Below are positions 25,519-37,287 of a stretch of 64,000 nucleotides of DNA, piece by piece. Source of the stretch: Metabacillus lacus (GTDB taxonomy: Bacteria; Bacillota; Bacilli; Bacillales; Bacillaceae); assembly GCF_009674805.1 (NCBI RefSeq), contig NZ_WKKI01000004.1:62001-126000 (forward strand). Direction: 5' to 3'. Under the pieces are notes generated by a model, which was not told the DNA's origin, did not search any database, and was given only the letters and a program-made list of their open reading frames with translations. Position numbers and translations under genes: made by a program. Within the stretch, counting starts at the first letter, position 1; each line of letters opens with the position of its first letter.

Positions 25519-28149
25519 TTATATCGTTTTTACCCATTCTTCAGCATAGTGTAACGCATCTTGAAGCTTCTCAGGATCCTTCCCTCCTGCCTGAGCCATA
25601 TCAGGGCGTCCTCCGCCGCTGCCTCCGCAGCGTGATGCCACTTCCTTAATGAGTTTGCCTGCATGATAGCCTTTTTCCACAAGATCTTTTGTCACTCCCG
25701 CAGTCAAAAAGACTTTCCCTTCATGTGCAGCTCCAAGGATGATGACGGCTGATCCCAGCTTGTTCTTCAGATCATCTACCATTGCTCTTAAGCTGTTCAT
25801 ATCCTTGGCATTTACTTTGCTGGACAGAAGAGTGATGCCATTTACCTGTAGAGCTGAGCTTGAAATATTAGATGCTTCCAGATTGCCGAGTTTCGCAGTT
25901 AAAGATTCGTTTTCACGCTGAGCTTCACGCAATTCTGAAAGTATGCTTTCCACTCTGCCCACAATATCTTTAGGACTTGTTTTTAGTTTGGAAGAAGCAT
26001 TCTGCAGAATTTGAATTTGATCATTCAGCAGCTGATAGGCTCCCTGTCCTGTTGCAGCCTCAATTCTTCTTGTACCGGCTCCGATGCCTGACTCTGAAAG
26101 TATTTTGAACAAGCCGATTGAAGCGGTATTTTCGACATGGCACCCGCCGCAAAGCTCAAGGCTGTATCCGCCAACCTGCACAACACGTACAGTGCTGCCG
26201 TACTTTTCGCCAAAGAGCGCCATTGCTCCCATAGCTTTAGCCTCTTCAATCCCCTTCATTTCAATATTGACATCAAGGCTGTTCCAGATCTTTTCGTTTA
26301 CGATTCTTTCGATTTCCTTCAGCTCTTCCTGCGTAACAGAACCGAAATGTGAAAAGTCAAAGCGCAGGCGGTCAGCTGTTACTAACGAGCCTGCCTGGTT
26401 AACATGACTGCCCAGAACATCCTTAAGAGCCTGATGAAGCAGATGAGTAGCTGTATGGTTTTTAATTACAGCTCCCCTGTTTTCTTTGTCAACTTGTGCT
26501 GTGAGCACAGCTCCTTTTTTCAATGTGCCGCTCTCTATATACACATTGTGAAGGTTTTGCCCATTCGGCGCTTTTTGAACGTCCTTCACTCTGACGGTCA
26601 CTTCATCATTTGAGAGAATTCCTTCATCAGCAATTTGGCCTCCGCTTTCTGCATAGAAAGGTGTTGCATCAAGAATAAGTGAAGCCTCTTCCCCTTCATG
26701 TGCCTCTTCTGTATATTCTCCGTTTTTCAAAAGAACAACAGCGGTGGAGAGGGACGTGAGCGAGCTATAGCCGACAAATTCGCTGTCCACTTTCACTTCG
26801 CCCAGCACCCCGCCTTGAATCTGCATGGAATCAACATCCTGGCGCGCTGCTCTTGCTCGTTCCCTCTGCTGTTTCATTTCTTCTTCAAAGCCTTCGCGAT
26901 CAATGACCATTTGCTCTTCTTCTGCATATTCTTCCGTCAGCTCTACAGGAAACCCGTATGTGTCATACAGACGGAATACATCTGCTCCGGGAATCGTACT
27001 GCTTCCCTTCTGCTTTTGAGACTGCACCACATCGTTTAAAATGCTGAGTCCTTCGTGAAGTGTTTCGTGAAATCTTTCTTCTTCATTTTTGATTACTCTG
27101 CTGATAAAGTCTGTTTTATCTTTTACTTCTGGATAGAAATCCACCATGATGTCTGCAACAACCGGTACAAGCTCATACATAAAAGGTTTATGAATATTGA
27201 TTTTCTTAGCATAACGGACAGCGCGCCTTAATAAGCGGCGAAGCACATAGCCCCTTCCTTCATTGGAGGGAAGTGCGCCATCTCCGACAGCAAAGGATAC
27301 TGTTCGGATATGGTCTGCGACAACTTTAAATGCTTCGTCTTTTTCAGCACTTTCACGGTATTTTTCCCCGGAAATTGCTTCTGTCGCTTCAATAATCGGT
27401 ATGAAAAGATCGGTATCAAAGTTTGTCGGCACATTTTGGATAATGGAGCACATTCTTTCCAGTCCCATCCCTGTATCAATATTCTTTTTCGGCAGGGGTG
27501 TATATGTGCCGTCAGGATTATGGTTGAATTGAGAGAACACGAGGTTCCATACTTCCAGGTATCGTTCATTTTCTCCGCCGGGATACAGCTCAGGATCGCT
27601 GGAGTCATTGCCGTACTCTTCACCGCGGTCGTAGAATATTTCCGTATTTGGACCGCTTGGACCTTCTCCGATATCCCAAAAGTTTCCTTCTAGACGGATG
27701 ATTCTTTCTTCAGGTACACCGATATTATTCTTCCACAGAGAAAATGCTTCTTCATCTTCCGGATGAATGGTAACCGACAGTTTTTCAGCGTCAAAACCTA
27801 TCCATTTTTCGCTGGTTAAAAACTCCCAGGCCCACTCTATAGATTCTTCTTTAAAATAGTCCCCTATTGAGAAGTTTCCAAGCATTTCAAAGAAGGTATG
27901 ATGTCTTGCGGTTTTTCCGACATTTTCAATGTCATTGGTACGTATCGATTTTTGCGCATTGCAGATTCGGGGATTTTCAGGAACGACTCTGCCATCAAAA
28001 TATTTTTTCAGCGTAGCCACTCCGCTGTTAATCCACAATAAAGTAAAATCTTCATGAGGAACCAGTGATGCGCTCGGTTCAACTGAGTGCCCTTTTTCTT
28101 TAAAAAAGTCCAAAAACATTTGTCTTACCTGTGCAGATGATAACGCCAT
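25519..28149 (-). CDS. alaS: Alanyl-tRNA synthetase
   Basis: The 876-aa enzyme charges tRNA-Ala. The class II aminoacylation core lies in the first 350 residues ([19 protein letters not shown]), the editing domain has the zinc-binding [11 protein letters not shown] and [15 protein letters not shown], and the C-Ala domain ends [23 protein letters not shown] 28149 is preceded by AAAGGAG. An alanine T-box with its own promoter lies immediately upstream. Confidence 0.97.
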   Translation of the reverse strand: MALSSAQVRQMFLDFFKEKGHSVEPSASLVPHEDFTLLWINSGVATLKKYFDGRVVPENPRICNAQKSIRTNDIENVGKTARHHTFFEMLGNFSIGDYFKEESIEWAWEFLTSEKWIGFDAEKLSVTIHPEDEEAFSLWKNNIGVPEERIIRLEGNFWDIGEGPSGPNTEIFYDRGEEYGNDSSDPELYPGGENERYLEVWNLVFSQFNHNPDGTYTPLPKKNIDTGMGLERMCSIIQNVPTNFDTDLFIPIIEATEAISGEKYRESAEKDEAFKVVADHIRTVSFAVGDGALPSNEGRGYVLRRLLRRAVRYAKKINIHKPFMYELVPVVADIMVDFYPEVKDKTDFISRVIKNEEERFHETLHEGLSILNDVVQSQKQKGSSTIPGADVFRLYDTYGFPVELTEEYAEEEQMVIDREGFEEEMKQQRERARAARQDVDSMQIQGGVLGEVKVDSEFVGYSSLTSLSTAVVLLKNGEYTEEAHEGEEASLILDATPFYAESGGQIADEGILSNDEVTVRVKDVQKAPNGQNLHNVYIESGTLKKGAVLTAQVDKENRGAVIKNHTATHLLHQALKDVLGSHVNQAGSLVTADRLRFDFSHFGSVTQEELKEIERIVNEKIWNSLDVNIEMKGIEEAKAMGAMALFGEKYGSTVRVVQVGGYSLELCGGCHVENTASIGLFKILSESGIGAGTRRIEAATGQGAYQLLNDQIQILQNASSKLKTSPKDIVGRVESILSELREAQRENESLTAKLGNLEASNISSSALQVNGITLLSSKVNAKDMNSLRAMVDDLKNKLGSAVIILGAAHEGKVFLTAGVTKDLVEKGYHAGKLIKEVASRCGGSGGGRPDMAQAGGKDPEKLQDALHYAEEWVKTI

Positions 28150-28452
28150 GTTACACTCTCCTTTATCTGTTATGGGAAATCCGGCAAACAAAAAACTCCC
28201 GTCCCTGTGTAAACAGCTTTCTGTTTACACAGGGACGAGAGCTTGCTCGCGGTACCACCCTGATTATGAGCAAGTTATGCCCATCACCTTCATTTCAGCC
28301 TGTAACGCGGCTTTGCGTCCGGTTTTGCCGGAATTCGGAACTAGCTTCTGCGGCCCTTCACACAGGAATTCTTTCAGCCAAGGAATTCCCTCTCTAAGAA
28401 TGGTCTGCACGCATACTCTTGTTCTTCAGCATGATTGCTTATTTAGGATATA
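28150..28452 (-). promoter_or_regulatory. T-box riboswitch of alaS
   Basis: On the minus strand the T-box sequence AGGGTGGTACCGCG occupies 28248-28261. Upstream are a stem I with an AGTA motif (about 28413-28416) and a GGCTG apical motif. The probable specifier is GCT at 28343-28345, an alanine codon within GAAGCTAG. A 16-bp perfect terminator stem (28201-28216 with 28221-28236) and a U-run follow. Uncharged tRNA-Ala should favour the antiterminator and allow alaS transcription. Confidence 0.93.
28190..28236 (-). terminator. alaS T-box terminator
   Basis: GTCCCTGTGTAAACAG (28201-28216) pairs without mismatch to CTGTTTACACAGGGAC (28221-28236). U residues follow on the minus strand. This is the switchable terminator of the T-box. 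Confidence 0.93.
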
Positions 28453-28458
28453 TGGTGA

Positions 28459-28487
28459 ATTATAAATAAGGAAGCAGCTGTTGTCAA
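28459..28487 (-). promoter_or_regulatory. Consensus promoter of alaS
   Basis: Minus-strand TTGACA (28482-28487), 17 nt, TATAAT (28459-28464): both hexamers match the sigma A consensus exactly. The -35 box overlaps the TGA stop codon of the upstream permease gene. Confidence 0.9.
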
Positions 28488-29542
28488 TGCTGCCTTAGAA
28501 GCGGCAAATGTACTGCCACCACTCTCAGGACGGCTATCACCGGGACAGCTGCAATCAGCCCGGGTATCCCCGCAATTTCTCCTCCAGCCAGCAATCCCAG
28601 CATGATGACGACCGGATGCAGATGAAGGCTTTTTCCGACGATTAAAGGTCCAAGAATATTTCCTTCAATAAACTGAAGGGCAGCGATAATCAAAAGAACG
28701 ACAATCACCGTTTTCCCTGAGGCGGTTGCTGCGATAATAACAGCAGGAACAGCTCCGATTACAGGGCCAAAATAAGGGATAATATTAGTAATGCCAATCA
28801 GCAAACCAAGAATAAGCGGATAGCGGACACCGGTGAACCAGAAAGACAAAGAAGCAAGTGTACCGATAATGACACATACAAACAGCTGGCCCCTGAAATA
28901 ATCTCCCAAAGATTTATCAGCATCCTTCACAAAGGGAATCAGCTTTCTACGCCAGCTTTTCGGCGTCAGATACCAGGCAGCTTTTTTCATTTGAGAAAAG
29001 TCCTTCAGCATATAAAAGACTAAAAACGGGATGATGGCCAAAACCAGAATATAGTCCAGCACACTTCTTAAACTCGCAATCAGCCTCTCCGCCCCTCCGG
29101 CCACCCAATTCTCTGCCCTTATAAATGCCATATCTATTCGATCATGCAGGCCATCCGGCCATCTGTCTGTTTGATGATGTACAAATAACAGCCACTTATT
29201 ATAGCTGCTGGCAAGAGCAGGGATGTTTTCAGACAGTTCAATCAGCTGGTCAATCAAAACTGGAATGCCCCGGTAAAATCCATAACCTGCGCTTCCAAAG
29301 AATAATACATAAATGATGAAAATGGACAGAGATCTGGGCATCCCTGTTTCATGTAATTTTTCGACGATTGGATGAAGGAGATAAGTAATGAGTGCTGAAA
29401 TAATAAACGGCAGGAAAACGGCTTTCACCATAATCCAAAATGGATTCCAAATTATCTTCAAATTTAAAAACATATAAATGCACAGCAGCCCAAGTAAAAC
29501 GATGAAGAATTTTAAAAGCAGCTTTATATATTTATCATTCAA
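28484..29542 (-). CDS. AI-2E family permease (YrrI-like)
   Basis: The 352-aa polytopic membrane protein has about eight helices. It contains the AI-2E/UPF0118 features FLVFYMLKDFSQMKK, ITNIIPYFGPVIGAVPA and IEGNILGPLIVGKSLHLHP. Family members export small molecules or act as Na+/H+ antiporters; the substrate here is unknown. The neighbour relation to alaS matches B. subtilis yrrI. The promoter of alaS begins within its stop codon. Confidence 0.88.
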   Translation of the reverse strand: MNDKYIKLLLKFFIVLLGLLCIYMFLNLKIIWNPFWIMVKAVFLPFIISALITYLLHPIVEKLHETGMPRSLSIFIIYVLFFGSAGYGFYRGIPVLIDQLIELSENIPALASSYNKWLLFVHHQTDRWPDGLHDRIDMAFIRAENWVAGGAERLIASLRSVLDYILVLAIIPFLVFYMLKDFSQMKKAAWYLTPKSWRRKLIPFVKDADKSLGDYFRGQLFVCVIIGTLASLSFWFTGVRYPLILGLLIGITNIIPYFGPVIGAVPAVIIAATASGKTVIVVLLIIAALQFIEGNILGPLIVGKSLHLHPVVIMLGLLAGGEIAGIPGLIAAVPVIAVLRVVAVHLPLLRQH

Positions 29543-29647
29543 TGCTTCCGCCTCCTTTTCTTAGTGTTTAGAAAAAGAAGGAATTTTATCCGGTGCGGCT
29601 GCTGATGAGCAGAAATTCTCTGTGCTTTGCACCTGCACGGGAGCATA

Positions 29648-29675
29648 AAGAAAGCCTCCGCTTAAGCAGAGGCCT
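29648..29675 (-). terminator. Terminator after yrzQ
   Basis: The inverted repeat GCCTCCGCTTAAGCAGAGGC (29654-29673) has a mismatch at one position per arm. The minus strand continues TTTCTTTA. Confidence 0.75.
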
Positions 29676-29680
29676 TCGGA

Positions 29681-29815
29681 TTACATCATTTTCATCATTT
29701 GTTTTCTCAAGCGTCTCATTGTTCTTTTTCCGTTATGACCCATTTGCTGAGAACCGTAATATACGGCTGCGGCACCTAGACCCAGTGTAACTAACGATGT
29801 CATTGTACGATTCAA
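29681..29815 (-). CDS. yrzQ: YrzQ, DUF3918 family small protein
   Basis: The 44-aa protein begins NRTMTSLVTLGLGAAAVYYG after the initiator and ends in a basic, methionine-rich tail (RRLRKQMMKMM). The pattern matches YrzQ. It probably has one short membrane helix; function is unknown. The start is TTG 29815, 8 nt after GGAG; a longer frame to 29881 overlaps the upstream zinc-ribbon gene. Confidence 0.82.
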   Translation of the reverse strand: MNRTMTSLVTLGLGAAAVYYGSQQMGHNGKRTMRRLRKQMMKMM

Positions 29816-29837
29816 TACAATCACTCCTCGTTTTAGA

Positions 29838-30029
29838 TTACATGCTGATTGAGCGGTCATCCTCATGAAAAAGATCATCAAGCGAGCTTAGTGATCCATC
29901 CTCTTCTACTTGATGAGTATGAATCATGCCCTTTGAAATCGATAATTCAATAAAGCAGTTCCAGCAATAATACTGATTCACGCCAATTTTTCCAATATCT
30001 TTACTTTGGCAATTTGGACACTTAAACAA
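29838..30029 (-). CDS. Small zinc-ribbon protein
   Basis: The 63-aa protein starts MFKCPNCQSKDIGKIG and has a second pair in YYCWNC, giving CPNC-x(13)-CWNC, a classic zinc ribbon. An acidic tail follows. It sits between the PRC-barrel gene yrrD and yrzQ, a neighbourhood with small yrz genes of unknown role in B. subtilis. A DNA, RNA or protein binding role is possible but not shown. Confidence 0.75.
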   Translation of the reverse strand: MFKCPNCQSKDIGKIGVNQYYCWNCFIELSISKGMIHTHQVEEDGSLSSLDDLFHEDDRSISM

Positions 30030-30044
30030 CTTCCCGGCACCTCA

Positions 30045-30530
30045 CTATGGTTCAAAATCATTTGCTATCATAATCGCATCTCTGCTGACAGACAAAGTCT
30101 GCTCTTGGGCATTCAGCAGAATCTTGCCTTCGGACAAGTCTGCGAAGAACCCGTTTGTCAGCTCATATGCTTCAATTCTCGCCAAATGATCGCTGAAGTA
30201 TACATTTTCCAGCATCCCGAGATGTTCCCCCTCTGTTGAAAGAACATACTTATTCTGGAGAGAATGATGGGATTCAAAATAATAAATGCCCTGAGAGTGA
30301 GGTGCGGGCAGGAGCTCGTCTTCCGATACAATTACGATGCAATCTTCCCCTGAACCGGTGATTGCTCCGGCTGGTATCAGCCGGTGAGGCTTAAAAAGGC
30401 CTTTGCTGTTCATCAGGAGCCCAAGAACGCTTCCATCACTGCTGATGCAAAAATCAATTACCCGGCCCAGCATGGCAGCTGTATGTTGTTCGTAGACTGC
30501 CATCCCTTTAATGTGCTTAAATGTTCGCAA
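30045..30530 (-). CDS. yrrD: YrrD, PRC-barrel domain protein
   Basis: The 161-aa protein contains two PRC-barrel-like repeats: residues 1-75 (IKGMAVYEQHTAAMLGRVID) and about 90-160 (NKYVLSTEGEHLGMLENVYF). PRC-barrels occur in RimM and photosynthetic reaction centre H subunits and mediate protein or RNA contacts. No enzymatic residues stand out. Position and architecture match YrrD of B. subtilis. Confidence 0.82.
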   Translation of the reverse strand: MRTFKHIKGMAVYEQHTAAMLGRVIDFCISSDGSVLGLLMNSKGLFKPHRLIPAGAITGSGEDCIVIVSEDELLPAPHSQGIYYFESHHSLQNKYVLSTEGEHLGMLENVYFSDHLARIEAYELTNGFFADLSEGKILLNAQEQTLSVSRDAIMIANDFEP

Positions 30531-30610
30531 AGTGACTCACACCCTCCCGAACATTTATAGAGTCTGCATTTAGACTATAGCGCATACGGTGAAAGTCTTA
30601 CCATTGTACA

Positions 30611-30642
30611 AAAAACAAGCGGCGGGGCATCTGCCCGCCGCT
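30611..30642 (-). terminator. recD2 terminator
   Basis: AGCGGCGGG (30618-30626) and CCCGCCGCT (30634-30642) form a GC-rich stem. The minus strand continues TGTTTTTT. Confidence 0.9.
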
Positions 30643-30650
30643 GTGGTCTC

Positions 30651-33011
30651 CTACATAAAATCAAATGGTGTGACACCTTCCATCCCTATGTTCGCATCTT
30701 GAATGCTGAACGGCAGCTCATCCTGCAGAGTCTGAAGTTCAGTGTTCAAAGACTCTCCGGATAATTTTGCTGCCAGGGTGGTCTGCCTTTCTATACCTTC
30801 CCTGCTTTGAATGCCTCTTTGAAATGCATCTGGTTCACCGCAGAGAATCAGAAACTGCTTGCTCCTTGTAATGGCTGTATAAATTAAGTTCCTTCTAAGC
30901 ATCCGGTAATAGCTCTTCACTACCGGGAGGACGACAATCGGAAACTCACTTCCCTGAGATTTATGTATGGAACAGCAATATGCATGAGTGAACTGGTTAA
31001 AATCCTGCTTTGTATATGTTACTTCATTTCCTTCAAAAGAAATGACAATCATATCTTCTTTTTCTGTATTTTCCTTTGCATAGAAAATAGAGACAATCTC
31101 CCCCATATCCCCGTTAAAAACATTGCTTTCAGGCTGATTTACAAGCTGAAGCACCTTATCTCCATTTCGATAGACCACATCGCCAAAAGCTAGTTCCCGC
31201 TTTTTGTGATGGGGAGGATTGAAAATTTCCTGCAGCAGCTTATTCAGCATATCTATGCCTGCCCCGCCTTTGTACATGGGGGCAAGCACCTGTATATCCC
31301 TTGCAGTATATCCCTTGTTTCTCGCATTTACGATGACTTTTTTCACCACATCTGAAATTTGCTGAGTTCCACAGCGTATAAAGGAGCGGTCAGGTGTTGG
31401 CGACAGGAGATTTTCCGTCACCTTGCCGTTTTTGATGTCATGCGCCATTTCAATAATACTTGAGCCTTCTGCCTGTCTGTAAATATCAGTCAGCCTTGCA
31501 GCCGGCAGGCTGTCTGAAGAAAGCATGTCACGAAGCACCTGTCCTGGTCCAACCGAAGGCAGCTGATCCTCATCGCCAACCATAATCAGCTGAATGTGTT
31601 CCGGCAGAGCTTTTAAGAGGGAATTTGCAAGCCATATATCAACCATGGAAACTTCATCAACAATGAGCAGCTTGCCTGAGATCGGCTGATCTTCATTATG
31701 ATCAAAGCCTTCCGCACCATTCCAGCCCAGCAGGCGGTGAATGGTGACTGCCGGCAGGCCGGTGGCTTCGCTCATCCGTTTCGCCGCACGTCCGGTTGGA
31801 GCTGCCAGCAGGACCGGAAAAGGGTTGTCTTTTTTATATTCCTTTTGATCAAGCGAAATACCGTGCAAATCAGCATACAGTTCAACAATCCCCTTGATAA
31901 CAGTCGTTTTCCCTGTTCCGGGACCTCCAGTAAGAAGCATGATTGGTGACATCAGCGCTTTTCTGATCGCATCTCTTTGAGATGGAGCATACTGCACGTT
32001 CATCCGTTCCTCAAGGCTGCCAAGAGACAGCAGAAATTCCGATTCAGGAAATGCATCTTCATATTCTGTTTGAGACGAGATTCTTTTCAAATGCCTGGCC
32101 ACTCCCTGTTCTGCATAGTACAGTGCAGGCATATAGACTTTTTCTTCGTCAAGAATGACATCCTTGCTGTCCGACAACCGGGAAACAGATTGTAAAATAT
32201 CCTCGTTAAGCACGATTCCCTGATTTGCCTGATCCAAAAGCTGTTTCGCTTTTTCCTGCAGCTGCCCGACTGTTAAATAAACATGGCCTTCCTGCAGGCT
32301 GGCCTGCTCAAGAATATACAAAATGGCAGCTTTGAGCCTTTCTGGATTGTTTCCGTAAATGCCAATCTGCTCACCTAGTTCATCTGCCTTTGCAAAGCCG
32401 ATTCCCTGAATATCCTGAACAAGCTGATAGGGATTATCTTTGATTTTTTCTATGGTTTGGTCCTGATAAGCCTGATAGATTTTCATTGACAGCTGCGGGC
32501 CGAATCCATAGGAATTCAGGGAAATCATCACCTGCTCAAGCCCCTGGTGCTGCTTTAAAGCTGCGCTCAGCGCTTTTGCTTTTTCGGAATTCAGCTTGGG
32601 AACAGAATCAAGGACAGACGGATTTTGAAGTATTTTTGAAATTGCATTCTCACCAAGGTGCTCAACAACAGATTGTGCTGTTTTTTTCCCAATCCCTTTA
32701 AAAAGATCACCAGACAAATAGTGGATAATTCCTTCTTTAGTTGTAGGAAGTTCTTTCCTGAAGTGTGTTGCTTGAAATTGTTCTCCAAACTTTGGGTGGT
32801 TTGTCATTTTTCCGAAAAATGTATATGTTTCTTCTTCCTCGAAGAGAGGGAAATAACCCGTTACGGTTACATCTTTTTCAATCTGTGCTTCCGTAGTTTC
32901 AAGAACCTGCACCCTCAGTACACTATAATGATTTTGTTCATTGTAAAAAAAGACTGCTTTTACTTCGCCCTTTATGTACTTTTCAGATTCAAGAGATCCA
33001 TCTTTGGCCAT
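30651..33011 (-). CDS. recD2: RecD2, ATP-dependent 5'-3' DNA helicase
   Basis: The 786-aa SF1B helicase has the extended N-terminal region typical of RecD2 with helix-hairpin-helix-like motifs (FKGIGKKTAQSVVEHL, IQGIGFAKADELG), Walker A LTGGPGTGKTT near residue 355, Walker B LLIVDEVSMVD and motif VI AYCCSIHKSQGSEF...AITRSKQ. It acts in replication fork progression and repair, without RecBC. ATG 33011 is 8 nt after AAGGAAG; an in-frame GTG lies 9 nt further up. Confidence 0.95.
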   Translation of the reverse strand: MAKDGSLESEKYIKGEVKAVFFYNEQNHYSVLRVQVLETTEAQIEKDVTVTGYFPLFEEEETYTFFGKMTNHPKFGEQFQATHFRKELPTTKEGIIHYLSGDLFKGIGKKTAQSVVEHLGENAISKILQNPSVLDSVPKLNSEKAKALSAALKQHQGLEQVMISLNSYGFGPQLSMKIYQAYQDQTIEKIKDNPYQLVQDIQGIGFAKADELGEQIGIYGNNPERLKAAILYILEQASLQEGHVYLTVGQLQEKAKQLLDQANQGIVLNEDILQSVSRLSDSKDVILDEEKVYMPALYYAEQGVARHLKRISSQTEYEDAFPESEFLLSLGSLEERMNVQYAPSQRDAIRKALMSPIMLLTGGPGTGKTTVIKGIVELYADLHGISLDQKEYKKDNPFPVLLAAPTGRAAKRMSEATGLPAVTIHRLLGWNGAEGFDHNEDQPISGKLLIVDEVSMVDIWLANSLLKALPEHIQLIMVGDEDQLPSVGPGQVLRDMLSSDSLPAARLTDIYRQAEGSSIIEMAHDIKNGKVTENLLSPTPDRSFIRCGTQQISDVVKKVIVNARNKGYTARDIQVLAPMYKGGAGIDMLNKLLQEIFNPPHHKKRELAFGDVVYRNGDKVLQLVNQPESNVFNGDMGEIVSIFYAKENTEKEDMIVISFEGNEVTYTKQDFNQFTHAYCCSIHKSQGSEFPIVVLPVVKSYYRMLRRNLIYTAITRSKQFLILCGEPDAFQRGIQSREGIERQTTLAAKLSGESLNTELQTLQDELPFSIQDANIGMEGVTPFDFM

Positions 33012-33029
33012 CCCTCTCACTTCCTTCCT

Positions 33030-33683
33030 TTACTGCCCGTCTGTCATCAGCTTTTTGGCGTGTCCTGCCAGCATATGATCCGGCTGAACTTCCAGCGCTT
33101 TGCTGAACATGGATAGTGCTTCTTCGGGCCTGTCTTTAAACACGTATGCCACTCCAAGGTTGTACATGGCATCCGCATGTTTTTGATCCTGCTTCAATAC
33201 AAGCTCAAACTGCGTCATTGCTTCATCTATGCTGTCTTCTCCTGCCAAACATAAGCCATACTGAAACCGGGCATCTGCATCATCTCCGTTCAATTCTACA
33301 GCGCGCTGAAAATAAGGAAGGGCCAGACGAGGCTGATCATCCTGCAAAAGTGACATAGCCAGCATAAAGTAAAGATCAGGATGCTCCATTCCTTTGCGGA
33401 TTGCCAGATTGAACATTTCTCTTGCTTCCTGGTATTTTTCTTGTTCGTAATAAACGCTTCCTGCTCCATAATAGGAGGTTGCAGTATTTTCGTCTATTTC
33501 AATGGCGCGCTTGAAAAACTGAAGTGCCTTTTCCTGTTCATTCACTGCTGAAAGAAGATTGCCGAAATTGACATACAATACAGGATCGTTCGGGGATTCT
33601 GCTATTGCCTCTGTAAAGTATTTAGCCGCCTCTTCAATTTTTCCTGCTTGCATCGCCTGAATTCCAAGTTCATTTTTATTCAT
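33030..33683 (-). CDS. yrrB: YrrB, TPR-repeat protein
   Basis: The 217-aa protein consists of about six consecutive 34-residue TPR units with the usual W/L-G-Y-A-F-A-P spacing (for example AAKYFTEAIAESPNDPVLYV and ALQFFKRAIEIDENTATSYY). TPR arrays bind partner proteins. YrrB stands next to mnmA and recD2 in Bacillus; a link to tRNA thiolation is only suggested by context. Confidence 0.9.
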   Translation of the reverse strand: MNKNELGIQAMQAGKIEEAAKYFTEAIAESPNDPVLYVNFGNLLSAVNEQEKALQFFKRAIEIDENTATSYYGAGSVYYEQEKYQEAREMFNLAIRKGMEHPDLYFMLAMSLLQDDQPRLALPYFQRAVELNGDDADARFQYGLCLAGEDSIDEAMTQFELVLKQDQKHADAMYNLGVAYVFKDRPEEALSMFSKALEVQPDHMLAGHAKKLMTDGQ

Positions 33684-33707
33684 ACTGATTCTCCTTTGTT
33701 AGAAAGT

Positions 33708-33743
33708 AAAAGAAACCTCAACAAATTTGTTGAGGTCTCTTTT
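33708..33743 (-). terminator. mnmA terminator
   Basis: AAAAGA-a-ACCTCAACAAA and TTTGTTGAGGT-c-TCTTTT form a long palindrome with U-rich ends, between mnmA and yrrB. Confidence 0.85.
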
Positions 33744-33744
33744 A

Positions 33745-36022
<2,278 letters not shown>

Positions 36023-36064
36023 GTCAAGTCCTCCTTTTCATAACTTAAACTTTACTTAACAGCG

Positions 36065-36484
36065 TTAAATATAAAACATATATGAATCTTGATTATCATC
36101 ATCTGAATGACTCGCAAGATCTTCAAGAGTCGTATTATCCAGTACATCTTTTACCGCATCCCGTATGCGGATCCATAGCTCTCTTTTAGCAGGCTCTTCA
36201 TCTTCCAGACCTTCAACGAGACTGATCGGGCCTTCAAGCACTTTGATGATATCTCCCGCTGTAATACTTTGAGGTTCATTGCCCAGAATATACCCTCCAT
36301 AAGCTCCTCTTATACTTTTCACAAGCCCGGCATTTCTCAGCGGGGAAATCAGCTGCTCCAGGTAATGCTCGGAAAGGTCATGCGTTTTGGCTATGCTTTT
36401 AAGGGATGTCGGCCCTTCTCCGTACTTTCTTGCCAGTTCAATCATAATCGTAAGCCCGTAACGGCCTTTAGTAGAGATTTTCAT
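36065..36484 (-). CDS. cymR: CymR, Rrf2-family cysteine metabolism repressor
   Basis: The 139-aa winged-helix regulator begins MKISTKGRYGLTIMIELA, with the recognition helix region LSEHYLEQLISPLRNAGLVKSIRGAYGGY. No cysteine is present, so it cannot hold the iron-sulfur cluster of IscR-type members. CymR acts with CysK to repress cysteine uptake and synthesis genes, including the yrrT-mtnN-mccAB operon located at 11816-15298 here. Confidence 0.94.
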   Translation of the reverse strand: MKISTKGRYGLTIMIELARKYGEGPTSLKSIAKTHDLSEHYLEQLISPLRNAGLVKSIRGAYGGYILGNEPQSITAGDIIKVLEGPISLVEGLEDEEPAKRELWIRIRDAVKDVLDNTTLEDLASHSDDDNQDSYMFYI

Positions 36485-36494
36485 TTCAACACTC

Positions 36495-37184
36495 CTACAT
36501 CTTCTCTTTTATAACACTGTTTGATACATACTCTTCTTGATAAAACAACCGGCGGAGCAATGCGTCAGTGAATTGCTGGCATTGCGGAATCGCAATTCCG
36601 GCCAGCGTTCCGATGAACAATGTGCAAATCACTGTCCCGATAAACACGGGTCCGCCGAGCAGCCAGCCGATGAGCAATACAGCAATTTCGATTGTCCTGC
36701 GAACCCTGGAAATGCTATAACCCGTTTTTTCAACAAGAGCGATCATCAAACTGTCCCTTGGTCCTGTACCGCAGCGGGCTGAAATGTAGAAAGCCATCCC
36801 GTACGCCATAATAACCAATCCGCTGAGCAGCATCGTAATCCGGCCTGTAAACAAAACTGGTGTTTGCAGAAAAGGAACCTGCATATAAAGATCTATAAAA
36901 ATGCCAACTGTCAGCATGTTCACATATGCTCCAAGCTTTGGAAATTCTCTTGTAAGAATGCTTGACAGAGTGAGGATGAGGGCACCTACTAAAATCGACC
37001 AAGTGCCGATTGTCAGGCCTAAAGTGTAAAAAAGGCCGATATGGAGAACATCCCAGGAAGAAGTCCCAAGTCCTGCTCTGATCGTAAAAACAATCCCAAG
37101 CGCCATAAGAAGCAGACCGCAAAAATAAATAGACCATCTCAGAAGCATTACATTCAGAAGCCTTTTGCCGGGCTTGATCTCCAT
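36495..37184 (-). CDS. YczE/YitT-like integral membrane protein
   Basis: The 229-aa protein has about five membrane helices. It contains VFTIRAGLGTSSWDVLHIGL and the internal near-repeat FYISARCGTGPRDSLMIALVEKTG, a duplicated motif typical of YczE/YyaS/YitT-type proteins. Function is unknown; YczE affects surfactin production in B. subtilis. I know of no orthologue at this position in B. subtilis, so it may be a lineage-specific insertion between cymR and rarA. Confidence 0.8.
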   Translation of the reverse strand: MEIKPGKRLLNVMLLRWSIYFCGLLLMALGIVFTIRAGLGTSSWDVLHIGLFYTLGLTIGTWSILVGALILTLSSILTREFPKLGAYVNMLTVGIFIDLYMQVPFLQTPVLFTGRITMLLSGLVIMAYGMAFYISARCGTGPRDSLMIALVEKTGYSISRVRRTIEIAVLLIGWLLGGPVFIGTVICTLFIGTLAGIAIPQCQQFTDALLRRLFYQEEYVSNSVIKEKM

Positions 37185-37287
37185 GTTTCCATCCCCTTAC
37201 AAGCAGAAGATTCTACTTCAGCTTCTTTCTGTAAACTTTAGATATTATAGCACAATCTCTGAGCCAGCACAGGAAAAAGACTTCTAC

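Noticed and set aside
26698-27623. Several plus- and minus-strand ORFs inside alaS
   Set aside because: They overlap the alaS coding frame entirely and show Cys/Phe-rich or Ser/Thr-rich shadow composition.
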